Part shown: piece after piece, positions 16,350-26,300 of the stretch
How positions within the stretch are numbered: position 1 is the stretch's first letter
Layout: the number at the start of each line of letters is the position of its first letter
Assembly: GCA_019239895.1 (NCBI GenBank)
Contig: JAFAZH010000005.1
Location: forward strand, 62,001-126,000
Length of the DNA stretch: 64,000 nt
Direction: 5' to 3'
DNA from: Abditibacteriaceae bacterium
Lineage (GTDB): Bacteria > Armatimonadota > Abditibacteriia > Abditibacteriales > Abditibacteriaceae
Position numbers and translations under genes: made by a program
The notes under the pieces: generated by a model
The model's input: only the letters and a program-made list of their open reading frames with translations
What the model was told of the DNA's origin: nothing
Databases searched by the model: none

Positions 16350-19300
16350 CTATGGTGTCGCTAATACGCTGCGGTCACCACTCAAAGGACCTCCACGAAT
16401 ATCGCTTAAGCCACTCCACTGCACTTCCACAGCATCGCCCCGGTGCAAGCTGCCAAGGGGTAGCTGCAACCCCACAGTATGGGTGCTGCTATTATAGGCG
16501 ACGCTCTCAACGCTTACCTCATGGCCATTTAGAATGACCTTATAGTGTGCGGCGTCGCTGGCCTGCTCTGCTGATAGGGCCGCACTAAATGTTAATTGCA
16601 CGCTGTCGGTTGCAGCGTTTGCCTTGATGGTCGAGAGTGCAACAGCGGAAGCCGTAGCACCAAAGGCAACGCTCTTCGCTGCTGGCTTCACGATAGTCGC
16701 TATCGCCGGAGCGCTAACCTTAAAAGCCCGATCAATAGCTCGCACGGTTAAACGGTAAGTGCCTGCCGGGAGTACGGCGGGCAGGAGTAGCGACCAATTC
16801 TGTGCTGTCACTCGATTCTGGTTCGGCGGATTCACGAGTAGTTTAAAGCTCCCCACCAAAGGCGTCGCCGTAAACTGGGATGTGGTCGTGCTGCCCCAAT
16901 TAAAGTAGCGATTGCTGCTATCCTGGAGCGTCGCCACCACCGTAAGAATGCCACTACTACCGGCGGCACTATCGGTGGCTATGCCAGTGGCGCTGCTAAC
17001 TGTCGCGGTTTTTATCGTGACAATGGGCGCTGTCGCATCCACTCCCGCTCCAGTGAAATTCTGGTTGGGCACCGCCGCTGTGCTGACCGTCACCAAACGA
17101 TAAGCAGGCGTGAAGTAGAAGCCAGGAAAGCCTGTCGCTACAATGTAAATGCCAGGAGCCACACTGAAAGAGTAAGCTCCGGTTGCGTTCGTAGTGGTGC
17201 GACTGATGAGTGACCCGACACTACTCAGCAGAGCTGGATTCGCTGCCACCGCTGCCAGGGCCGGTAGATTGGCCGTGTTGACCAGGAACACTGGCGCACC
17301 TGATATATTGGCTCCCACGCTGGCTAAAGGCAAGGCTCCTTTACTGACGGTGCCGCTGATGGTAAAGCGAGCAGTGCTGGGGCCAGCCCGGAACTTAATA
17401 TCTGTCGCATTCACGGTGCTGCTCACGGTTGCGGTCGCCGTAGCCGGTGTAAAAGAGAGACCCAGCAAGGTAGGTGTCAGCGTATAAGTTCCCGCAGGCA
17501 CCGCTCCAAAAGCAAAGTTGCCTTGTGCATCGGTGAGCACAGTGACGGGGCTGGTCGTATCATTGTCGCGGGTGACATGAACATTGGGTACCCCGACGCC
17601 ATTCTTGTCCGTAACTTGGCCCGTAATAAAGGGGCTTTGCAGCAAATTCAGGTTGGTTGCACTGGTCGCATTGCCCCACGGCGTCACTACTACAATGCGT
17701 CCGGTCTTGGCACTGGCTGGCACGGTGGCGGTTATCTGGCCGATGTTATCAACGGTAAAGCTACTGGCATTCACGCCGTTGAACTGCACGGCAGTCGCTC
17801 CAATGAAGTTGGTGCCCATGATTGTAATCACTGTCCCACTATGGCCAGTGGTTGGGGTAAAGCTGGTGATGGTTGGAGCAGGCAGACGATCTACTACGGC
17901 AAATGGCGCTACATCTACCGCAGTGGCGTGCCGCTTGCCATCGCTCGTCGTGGTTTCAGCTTTAATCCGCACAAAGCGCGGGCCAACGACATCACAACAA
18001 TCGGTTCTGATATTGGCATTAGTAAAAATGCCATCTTTGGCCGTCATGTCCCCATTGGTGCCATCATCAAAAAGCACGAGGTTTGAAATATCAGGATCGG
18101 TTATATCCTTGGATATAACGCTGCTGGTCACGCGCAGAAAAGCATTGGGGGTGCTAACGTGCGCCGTAACTGTGGCCGAAGAACGGGTTTGGGTCAACAC
18201 ATAAGGCGGCGTGACCACCACGTTGGAAATCGTCGGGGCGCTGCCGGTAGGCACGGTGCTGGCACCGTTGTTCAACGTCAAAATACCTAATTGCTGCGGC
18301 ACGCCGGGAGGCTGAATTAAGTAGGCAAACTTCGTCGCATCGTTATTCATGGTGGCCCCGGACAATCCATCAAAAACAGCGGGCCAAGGATCGGTGCTGA
18401 AGCCATCACTGCGAATGCCCAAAGGCACCACACCACTGCCATCGGTATTATAGAGAAGACCGGCTTCGCTCAACAGGAGCTTAGTGCCATCCGCGCTCAG
18501 TTGCACTCCGCCAGTGACACCGGCGCCAGTGCCGGGATGCCGTTCACTTGTATCCGTTAATTTAACATTCCCGCTGCCATCAAAATTAATCACTCCAAGC
18601 TCATCATTGCCGTTGATTGGCGTAACCGTAAAGCCGACTTTAGCCCCATTGCTGCTGATGGCGACCTGCTTCACATACCCGACGCGGCCCAGGTAACTAT
18701 GCAAGCCGCTGCCATCAAGATTGACTCCGAAAAGACTCTGACCAAACCCGCCGTCCCCAGATTGGGTTAAAGAGCAAAAAGCGATGTGTGAGCCATCATA
18801 AGAGGAGGCGAGACCATTGGGGAAATTACCGAAGTAGTAAGCTTCATCCGCCGTGATGCCCAGCAGGTTAGCGACCTGAGTGGCGCTCACAATCTGGCGT
18901 AGTCCCGTCCCATCCACGTTAATGACATAAATGCCACTGGGGAAAATGATGGCGGGATTAGAGCCACGCAGGGAAGTAGTGCGATAGAGGCGGAAGAAAA
19001 CCTTGCTGCCATCCCCAGAAATGCTAATGCTGTTAATTTCATTGCTGTCAAAGGCTACGAGCGGCGTTGCTCCACTGCCATCGGCTCTGGCTACACGCAA
19101 TTGCACAGTGTCAGTGGAAGCCACGAGCGAGCCATCAGCACTAATAGCCAGGGTGGAGTTACAAAAGCAGAACGATTGATAGGAATCCACCTTCACCATC
19201 CCCGTGCCATCGGTGTTCATCACAAAAATGCCATTGGGCTGGTTGGGGTCTTCGGTGCCCTGGGGCGGCAGAGTGAACGCGATTTTATTGCCGTTGGCGC

Positions 19301-19481
19301 TCATGATCGGCATACCGGGGCTGGCGGTCAAGGAGCTGATCTGATGGTAAATCAGGGTGCGTAATATCGTCCCCGGCACACTCGCCGCTTGCACCTGGCT
19401 GATGGCCCCACAGCTCATGGCCCCCCATAGGCATCCCACCACAAACAACATTCTTAAATAGCGCATATTCCTCTTTTGCAT
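16350..19481 (-). CDS. Secreted multidomain protein: TolB-like propeller, IPT/TIG, carboxypeptidase-regulatory-like domains
   Basis: The 1043-residue protein has a Sec signal at about 1-33 (MLFVVGCLWGAMSCGAISQVQA). Residues about 40-400 repeat the WD40-like/TolB pattern (ISADGSLVAS, ISGDGSKVFF, SYDGSHIAFC, LSADGTKLLL). An IPT/TIG domain (PTITSFTPTTGHSGTVITI) lies near 525-605, then two carboxypeptidase-regulatory-like sandwiches (GQVTDKNGVGVPNVHV; ISGTVSKGALPLASV). The last 230 residues, with AQNWSLLLPAVLPAGTYRLT and VRAIDRAFKVS, are also found in the divergent neighbour at 19744. A cell-surface role is likely; no enzymatic site is seen. Confidence 0.85.
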   Translation of the reverse strand: MQKRNMRYLRMLFVVGCLWGAMSCGAISQVQAASVPGTILRTLIYHQISSLTASPGMPIMSANGNKIAFTLPPQGTEDPNQPNGIFVMNTDGTGMVKVDSYQSFCFCNSTLAISADGSLVASTDTVQLRVARADGSGATPLVAFDSNEINSISISGDGSKVFFRLYRTTSLRGSNPAIIFPSGIYVINVDGTGLRQIVSATQVANLLGITADEAYYFGNFPNGLASSYDGSHIAFCSLTQSGDGGFGQSLFGVNLDGSGLHSYLGRVGYVKQVAISSNGAKVGFTVTPINGNDELGVINFDGSGNVKLTDTSERHPGTGAGVTGGVQLSADGTKLLLSEAGLLYNTDGSGVVPLGIRSDGFSTDPWPAVFDGLSGATMNNDATKFAYLIQPPGVPQQLGILTLNNGASTVPTGSAPTISNVVVTPPYVLTQTRSSATVTAHVSTPNAFLRVTSSVISKDITDPDISNLVLFDDGTNGDMTAKDGIFTNANIRTDCCDVVGPRFVRIKAETTTSDGKRHATAVDVAPFAVVDRLPAPTITSFTPTTGHSGTVITIMGTNFIGATAVQFNGVNASSFTVDNIGQITATVPASAKTGRIVVVTPWGNATSATNLNLLQSPFITGQVTDKNGVGVPNVHVTRDNDTTSPVTVLTDAQGNFAFGAVPAGTYTLTPTLLGLSFTPATATATVSSTVNATDIKFRAGPSTARFTISGTVSKGALPLASVGANISGAPVFLVNTANLPALAAVAANPALLSSVGSLISRTTTNATGAYSFSVAPGIYIVATGFPGFYFTPAYRLVTVSTAAVPNQNFTGAGVDATAPIVTIKTATVSSATGIATDSAAGSSGILTVVATLQDSSNRYFNWGSTTTSQFTATPLVGSFKLLVNPPNQNRVTAQNWSLLLPAVLPAGTYRLTVRAIDRAFKVSAPAIATIVKPAAKSVAFGATASAVALSTIKANAATDSVQLTFSAALSAEQASDAAHYKVILNGHEVSVESVAYNSSTHTVGLQLPLGSLHRGDAVEVQWSGLSDIRGGPLSGDRSVLATP

Positions 19482-19743
19482 AGCGCATACTCCTTTCCTA
19501 CAACCACATTTTTAACATTGCCCTGCCAGAGGTTGTCCAAAGCTGCAATAAGCGAGGGTGCGCCTATTTTAAGGCTTTTGGGGGTAGTTGTCAAACAGCA
19601 GAGTGGTGAGAAGGGAGCGGTAAGCTGCTGATTGGCTTTATACGCTTGGCTTTATTTATCAGGCGTAAACTCGAATTTTCTAAAAAGAAATGGGTGTGTT
19701 ATAATGGGCACACTCATGCAGTCGCGGGATCAAGGAGGACACC
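19482..19743. promoter_or_regulatory. Divergent control region between two paralogous surface-protein genes
   Basis: TATAAT at 19700-19705, in the plus direction, is a good -10 box about 40 bp before the 19744 start. No convincing -35 box lies 17 bp upstream (TTTCTA). AAGGAGG at 19732-19738 is a strong ribosome site for that gene. On the minus side AGGAGTATGCG lies close to the 19481 start. Confidence 0.5.
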
Positions 19744-22700
19744 ATGCAACGAATATCAGGTTTAGTGTGGCTATTGTTTGCCTTTAGCATCGCTTTAGCG
19801 ACTTCGCCACCAGCGCGGGCCATAGATTACACATTTGTCGGCGCAGCTTACCTGGAGAATCCGCCAGGCGATAATACGGATTGGAATGATCCAGCCAACT
19901 GGTTTCCCGGGGGCGTGCCCGGCGCCGGAGATACGGTCACCATCGGGACATCGAGTTCGTTTCCAACCGTGACCGTGCCGCCCAGTGTCACGGTGGCTGG
20001 CTTGACCTTCAACGGTGGCACCTTGCAGGGTAGCACATTGCAGGGTGGTAGCCTCACCGTAACCGGGGCTGGCACCATTGCAGGCGGTGACATCCGCTGC
20101 ACCCTCAACGTGGCGGTGGGAGCCACTATGAGCCTTACTGCTGGTCAATCCTTTAACTTTAACGCGCCTGGAGCTATCAACAACGCCGGTACTTTCAACA
20201 TGAATGGCGGCGGCATATATAGTCTGAGTAGCAGCGCTGCTGTTGCCTTTAACAATAGCGGCACCCTCGTCTTCGGGGGTGGCGACTTTATCAGCGCGAG
20301 TGGCGGCGGCGGGGCCAGCGGCGAGGTCGTGGTCAACAACACCGGCACGTTGCTCAAAACAGGGACGAGTCAGAGTTCCCTCTCGCTCAGTACGCAGTTG
20401 AACAATAATGGTCTGGTGGACACGGAGGCCGGAGTCCTGCTGGTGCAGGGCGGCAATACGAGTGTCAGCACCGGCACTTTCAACGCGGCCAGTGGCGCTC
20501 TCATCCAACTGCAAAACTCCAATACTTTCAACAATGCCCACTTCACCGGCGCAGGCCGCACGGAGATGATCGGCGGCAGCTTCGGACCAACTAATGGTAG
20601 CATCATCGCCGGTGATAGTCTGGGCGGCCCCGGCAACTTCGTGCTGGCTGGCTCGCCGATTCCGCAAACCCTGACCACCACCACGACGGGCGCAGGTCAG
20701 GTGTTGCTTTTCAGTAGCACCATTACCGGCACGCTCAATATTCCGCAGGGTAGTCGGCTCGATCTCACTGATGGCGGCAGCATACTGCTGGATACTCCTG
20801 GTGTCATTAATAATCGCGGCACGTTCAATATGAATGGGGCCAGTCTCTTCCGCTTCAATGGCGCGGCTCCATCTGTGTTCAATAACTTCGGCACTCTGAC
20901 TTTCAGTGGGGGAGATAAGTTCGGCGATCAGACCATCATCGTCAACAACACCGGCACGATTCGTAAACTGGCGGGCGCGGCACAGAGCGCCATGAGCTTC
21001 GTGACGCTGAATAACAACGGTCTGGTAGATGTGCTCGGCGGTGTGCTCATTATGCAGGGTGATACCGACAGCATTAGCAGTGGCACCTTTAACGCCGCTG
21101 CCAACGCTATCATCCGCTTGCAGAACCGCAATACTTTCCGCAACGCGCAGTTTATTGGAGCCGGTTCGACCGAGTTGATCGGCCTGGGCATAGATGGCAC
21201 CGTGCAGGTGGGCACGGTGCCGCTCAACCTTCCACCAAGCGGCACCACACCGCCCAGGAATGGCGACTTTCATATCGCGGGCGCTACAGTCATCGGCCCG
21301 CTAACCATAACGACTAGTAGCAACGGCACCGCCAGTGCCACGGGCGCCAGCACCATTAAGGCTGCGGTTAACATACCGGCTGGCACCACGTTTACGGTGG
21401 GTGGCACTGATAGCAGCGTAGGCGGCATCAGCCTGGGCGACAATGGCACCATCAACAATAACGGCACACTGAACTTTGGCGGCGGCAGCTCGACAGTCGG
21501 CAGTCCCACCGCTATTAACAATAGTGGCGTAATGAATCTCCTGCACGGCGCTAGTTTGTTCAATGTCCCAGGTTCTGGCAGCGTCACGACGTTGCGCAAC
21601 TCGGGCGTTATTAACCTCGACCCCAGCGAACCTGGCAGCTATAACTTTGACGTGAACTTCGTGCAGACCAGCAGTGGCCGTTTCAATATGCAGGTGAGAG
21701 GCAGCAACCTGCAGGGCACGGACTTCGACTTTTTCAGCGTCAACAGCGTTGCCCTGGCTGGCACCCTAAACGTAGACTTGATCAACCACTTCGTGCCCCA
21801 GGCCGGGCAGGAATTCGACATCCTACGCTATACCTCCGGTTCGCATAGTGGTCAGTTCACTACCCTTAACGGGCCATTCCATGCGATCTATAAATCTAAT
21901 GTCCTTACCCTCACGCCTAACTTGGATGCGCCCCGCATCACGGGCTTTACCCCCGGCAGCGGACAGGTCGGGACTAATGTCATAATTTCCGGCGCTAACC
22001 TCACCGGGGCTGCCGTCTTCTTCAATGGGGTGCGCGCTACAGTCAACACCGCTCAATCTACGGCCACGCGCCTGGTCGTCAGCGTACCCACCGGAGCTTC
22101 CACTGGGCCTATTCGCGTTACCACCGCTAATGGTAGCGACCTGAGTTCACTCAATTTTACCGTTGTGCTCGCAATCAGCGGCAACATCACCAGCGGCACC
22201 GCTCCGATTCCGGGGGTGAGTGGCCCGGTGGCTAACGTGCCCGTGTTCCTGGCTAATACCACCAATCCTGCTGCCTTGGCCGCCGTGCTGGTCAACCCCA
22301 CTTTGTTAGCCGGGGCCAATACCTTCCTCAAGCACACCACGACCAATCCCCAGGGCCAATTCTCATTCACAGTACAGCCGGGCAACTATCTGGTAGTGCC
22401 AGCGCAACCAGGAGTCTTTTTCACGCCACCGTTCCGCCAACTCACGATTACCACCACGTCGAGTCCCCCGCAGAACTTTGCCGGGGCAGGATTAGACAAC
22501 ACAGCGCCCACGGTGACGATTAGCAGCGCCACATCCAGTAGTGTCAGCGGCAGTGCGGGGGACAGCACCAGCGGGGTTTTGACCATAGTAGCAACGCTGC
22601 AAAACTCGGCAGGGCAATTCCTCAATTGGACAGCTACTGGTACCACTCCACAATTCACGTCAGCCGCTGTGATAGGCAGTTTCAAGTTAGCGACGGTGCC

Positions 22701-23184
22701 CGGTGGCACTGCGCCCATCCTGAACCTGACCAAAGTGGCTGCACAGAATTGGTCGCTGTTATTACCGGCTGTGTTGCCGACTGGCAGTTATCGCCTGACG
22801 GTGCGAGCTATTGATCGCGCCTTTAGAGTCAGTGTGCCAGTGGTACGGGTTGTTACAAAATCCAGTAGCGTGACCACTCGCGCCGCATCAACTGTGACGC
22901 TTTCCTCTGCCAGCGCCAGTGCCGCCACAGACAGCGTGACACTTCGGTTCAGTGCGGGTCTGGATGCAGAGGTCGCCAGTGATGCTGCTCATTACACGGT
23001 AGAGGTCAATGATGTTCCGGTCACAGTGGAGAGTGTCAGCTATAACGCGGCAACTCGCGTGGTAGTGCTTAGTTTGCCTGCGGGCGCACTCAAGCCGGGC
23101 AATGTAGTTAAAGTCTCATTGGTAGATTTGCCAGATGCACATGGTGCGCTCCTAAGCAAGACGCAAATTCTGATTGCACGATAG
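19744..23184 (+). CDS. Secreted repeat-rich surface protein with IPT/TIG and carboxypeptidase-regulatory-like domains
   Basis: The 1146-residue protein has a Sec signal (1-27, LFAFSIALATSPPARA). An opening module (DWNDPANWFPGGVPGAGDTV) is typical of secreted repeat proteins. Residues about 100-700 hold an extended beta solenoid with recurring units such as NNAGTFNMNGG, NNNGLVDTEAG and STGTFNAASGALIQLQN. An IPT domain (APRITGFTPGSGQVGTNVII) follows near 735-815, then a carboxypeptidase-regulatory-like domain and the C-terminal module shared with the divergent protein (AQNWSLLLPAVLPTGSYRLT). Its strongly biased composition produces long meaningless open frames on the other strand. It is likely a passenger-type adhesin or matrix protein; no catalytic motif is seen. 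Confidence 0.85.
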   Translation: MQRISGLVWLLFAFSIALATSPPARAIDYTFVGAAYLENPPGDNTDWNDPANWFPGGVPGAGDTVTIGTSSSFPTVTVPPSVTVAGLTFNGGTLQGSTLQGGSLTVTGAGTIAGGDIRCTLNVAVGATMSLTAGQSFNFNAPGAINNAGTFNMNGGGIYSLSSSAAVAFNNSGTLVFGGGDFISASGGGGASGEVVVNNTGTLLKTGTSQSSLSLSTQLNNNGLVDTEAGVLLVQGGNTSVSTGTFNAASGALIQLQNSNTFNNAHFTGAGRTEMIGGSFGPTNGSIIAGDSLGGPGNFVLAGSPIPQTLTTTTTGAGQVLLFSSTITGTLNIPQGSRLDLTDGGSILLDTPGVINNRGTFNMNGASLFRFNGAAPSVFNNFGTLTFSGGDKFGDQTIIVNNTGTIRKLAGAAQSAMSFVTLNNNGLVDVLGGVLIMQGDTDSISSGTFNAAANAIIRLQNRNTFRNAQFIGAGSTELIGLGIDGTVQVGTVPLNLPPSGTTPPRNGDFHIAGATVIGPLTITTSSNGTASATGASTIKAAVNIPAGTTFTVGGTDSSVGGISLGDNGTINNNGTLNFGGGSSTVGSPTAINNSGVMNLLHGASLFNVPGSGSVTTLRNSGVINLDPSEPGSYNFDVNFVQTSSGRFNMQVRGSNLQGTDFDFFSVNSVALAGTLNVDLINHFVPQAGQEFDILRYTSGSHSGQFTTLNGPFHAIYKSNVLTLTPNLDAPRITGFTPGSGQVGTNVIISGANLTGAAVFFNGVRATVNTAQSTATRLVVSVPTGASTGPIRVTTANGSDLSSLNFTVVLAISGNITSGTAPIPGVSGPVANVPVFLANTTNPAALAAVLVNPTLLAGANTFLKHTTTNPQGQFSFTVQPGNYLVVPAQPGVFFTPPFRQLTITTTSSPPQNFAGAGLDNTAPTVTISSATSSSVSGSAGDSTSGVLTIVATLQNSAGQFLNWTATGTTPQFTSAAVIGSFKLATVPGGTAPILNLTKVAAQNWSLLLPAVLPTGSYRLTVRAIDRAFRVSVPVVRVVTKSSSVTTRAASTVTLSSASASAATDSVTLRFSAGLDAEVASDAAHYTVEVNDVPVTVESVSYNAATRVVVLSLPAGALKPGNVVKVSLVDLPDAHGALLSKTQILIAR

Positions 23185-23194
23185 AACACTAAAC

Positions 23195-23230
23195 CAACAG
23201 AGGGCAACTTCCAAGGCTTGCCCTCTGTTG
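23195..23230 (+). terminator. Hairpin after the 1146-residue surface protein
   Basis: CAACAGAGGGCAA (23195-23207) pairs perfectly with 23218-23230 over 13 bp around a ten-base loop. The tail (CCTATTCACC) is poor in T, so termination is probable but not certain. Confidence 0.6.
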
Positions 23231-23376
23231 CCTATTCACCCAAGGTTTTAGCGAGCCTTCAGGACAGCGTTTGTCCCGTGATCCCGACCTGCTTGGAAAT
23301 GGTGTTAGATAGAAGCAGGCCCTAACCTAAGATTAGGTCTAGATAAAATACAATTCAAAGTCTACTAAAAACCTTC

Positions 23377-26300
23377 TTAATAATTTCTCTTGCTTTGTCT
23401 GGTGGCCGCAGAATTACGCTTTCGGGGAGTTCTTGCATGAGTTGGTTTTTGTGGCTCATTCGCCTGCTTAAGCGGTAGTACTTTATCTAATAAACGTATG
23501 TCAGACACGGGCGTGCCTTGTAACATTTGCTCTATCTCATTGTCATAAATAGCTAAATATCGGAAAAGTCCTCTGCTAAGGAGTCGACTTTTCTGTTCCT
23601 CCCAAAAAGAGAGATCGTCGCTCAGAACTTCTATGTATAGAAAGATTTGCTTATTATAGTTTGAGTACTCTGACATCCCACTCAGCAGCGCAAATATGCG
23701 TTCTTGATCCAGTATGTCGCTTAACAAGCGCAAGAGTTTCCGCTGTTCATCAGCTTGTCCAGTGTCAGACAGCGCCTTTCGGTACCGTTTGCTTACGCCA
23801 AAAATTGTTATAGCTGTTTGTCGTAACTTTACAGAATTCATTGTCTCTTGATTAAACCTGCTCTCAGAAAGGTCAGCATCTCGTAAATCACAGCCTCGTA
23901 GCTCTGTTGCGGATAGCTGGCACCGTGTTAAATCAGCGCCCGCTAAAACTGTCTCAGTTAGGTCTGCTCGCTCAATCGTCTCCCCTTTCATCTTCAATAA
24001 AGTTACCGCATTACCACCAGAATACCCCACCTCTTCAAACGATGTTCCCTTAGTTTGACGCACAACTTCCCAAAGCTGTTGAGATGCACCTTCAGATAAC
24101 ATCTCTCCCAAGAAGTCTCTTACGACTTTCATCTGATAATTTTTTAATATCTTTGCCCCGAACGTTGGTGCTAATCTGGTAAGATCCTTCTGTTTAATGG
24201 GTATATCGCAAGCCTGTCCTTCAGCCTCATGATAAGTTTGTGCAAATAGTGGGTGCAAGCAACCCAACTCAACAGCAAATTTTAACGCTACAAAGTACTC
24301 AGCCAAACTTTTGTGCGCAAACTCATAATAACCTGCCACATCACGGTGCAACAGTGTCTGGCCTCTTAGATCCGAATCCCATATATCTTGGGTATGTTGA
24401 TCCTTGATTTGATCCCCAAAGTACTCCTTTATTCTTTTATGAATGTCCGTATAATGGACTCGTAATCCTGGATTGGTTTCCCTCAGACCTGATTGATCCA
24501 CCTTAAGCCTCACCTCATTATGTCCAATCATGTCCCAGGCTAGTTCGCACAGGAAATACAGTTTGCTGGCCGTAGTGGTGAACGTACGGCCTGACTCAAT
24601 GTTGCGCAGCAATAGTTTAGTGGTCGCGTAAAGGTAAACCTGAGCTTGATTTTCCAACTCATCTGCTCTTACTTCACCCAATGCCGCCAGTAAAAGTTCA
24701 ATCAACACTGGTTTACGAGCCATCTCGGCTAAATTGGGGTTATCCAGGATATGGTCAGCCATACGCGGCCCTTCTTCTGATCCCAGCCGCCGCATAATTA
24801 CATCGCGGATTTGGTCCGTATTGAAGGGTTTTAAATATAACACCTCGAAACTCGGAGAGTGTAATTCTCGAACGCGCTGGCTTAAAGCTTCACCTCCTAA
24901 AATTGTTTCTGATTCCTTGGCCCCACGGAAGTGTTCGGTTCGTCTGGTAAGAATAACCTTGCTTCCTTCAATGGCTAGTTCTGATAGCTTCTCAAAGTTG
25001 TTGACCACCGTGTCAAAGTCCACTTGACGCGCCATTTCATCGAAGCCATCAAGAATCAGTAGCAATTTCCCACGCCGATTCATCTCTTGAAAGACATCAT
25101 AAGCACTTCCTACAAACTGCAATTTGTACTGCTCATAGAGGGCATCATTGATTAGCTGCTGTGCATCCATAGCTTTGGCAAAATGGCGCAATGTAATAAG
25201 CAGTGGAAGGCGCTGCTTAGCGGGATCATTGAGATAACGCTTCAATTGGCGGTGGGCATAGTGACGGCAGAACCAAGTTTTTCCGGCCCCAAACTCGCCC
25301 AAGAGCGAGAGTTGCCTTTTACCTCGTTCGGTCAGCCATTTATCTATGTATTCATCTACACTAGTGTATTCCTTACGAGGCTTCTCATGTCCCTGCTTGT
25401 CTGTCTCTTGTTTGTAACAACCAAAATCTACGTATAAATCAGGAATTCTATTTTCTTCGACTAACGCGGTTAGGGCGTCGAAATAAGACCGCCAAATTTT
25501 CAACCTTAAGAAATCGGCCAAATTAAAAACTTCAAATGCATCATCAGCAGCGGCTCTTTCCCTGGCCTGCTGTGAAACACGTTGATCACTAATCAACCAC
25601 CCTTGTGGAGTCTTACGATCAAGAACATTGTCCAGTTCATCCACATCTGAAGATTCGATTTCACCATCTATGCAGCGCACCAAGACTCGCTGCTTGACTG
25701 CACCTTGCTCTAACGTTGCTACCATGTCCACAACACGATCATTTTGTGGCTTCGGCTCACTAACCTCGTAACGGATCGCCCGCAGCCAGGTCCGAACCTC
25801 ATCAGCCAATTCCATCAATGGATCATGTCTCTGTTGCAGCTTTTTCAGTGCCTCATTAATCTCTCTGGGGAACGCATCAACACGATCATCTTCCACCACC
25901 TTGGAGTCAGGACTAATCGTTACAGAAATGACGTTTTGTACCAATACGCTTAAGACAGATCGATTTTTGGTCTGGAATTCGTCAATGAATACAGAGTGAA
26001 TAAACGAGCCATGCTGTTTAGCATCCTTTGGATTTAGTCGAACGGTGACATGAATAACATTTGATGGGTTGAAGACAATTTTAGTTTGCTGGTGAAGCCA
26101 CCAATACACACTGTTCTGTGAATTAAGACTAAAGGTTTTCACTGTCTGAATGGAGACCCGATTGCTGTCTATATCTAACTCATCTGAAAACCGAAGCACC
26201 GCCGCTACCAATTGCTTGCGCTGACTCGGATCTAATTTAAAACCAATTGCGCAGTCTGTAATGGGCAGTTTAGTATGGTGCTTGCAGACATCCATTAAAT

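Noticed and set aside
19795..21273. A 492-codon minus-strand open frame opposite the 1146-residue surface protein
   Set aside because: It is an artefact of the Gly/Asn/Thr-rich repeats on the plus strand. It has no signal, no ribosome site and no known motif, whereas the plus frame has a signal peptide and recognisable domains.
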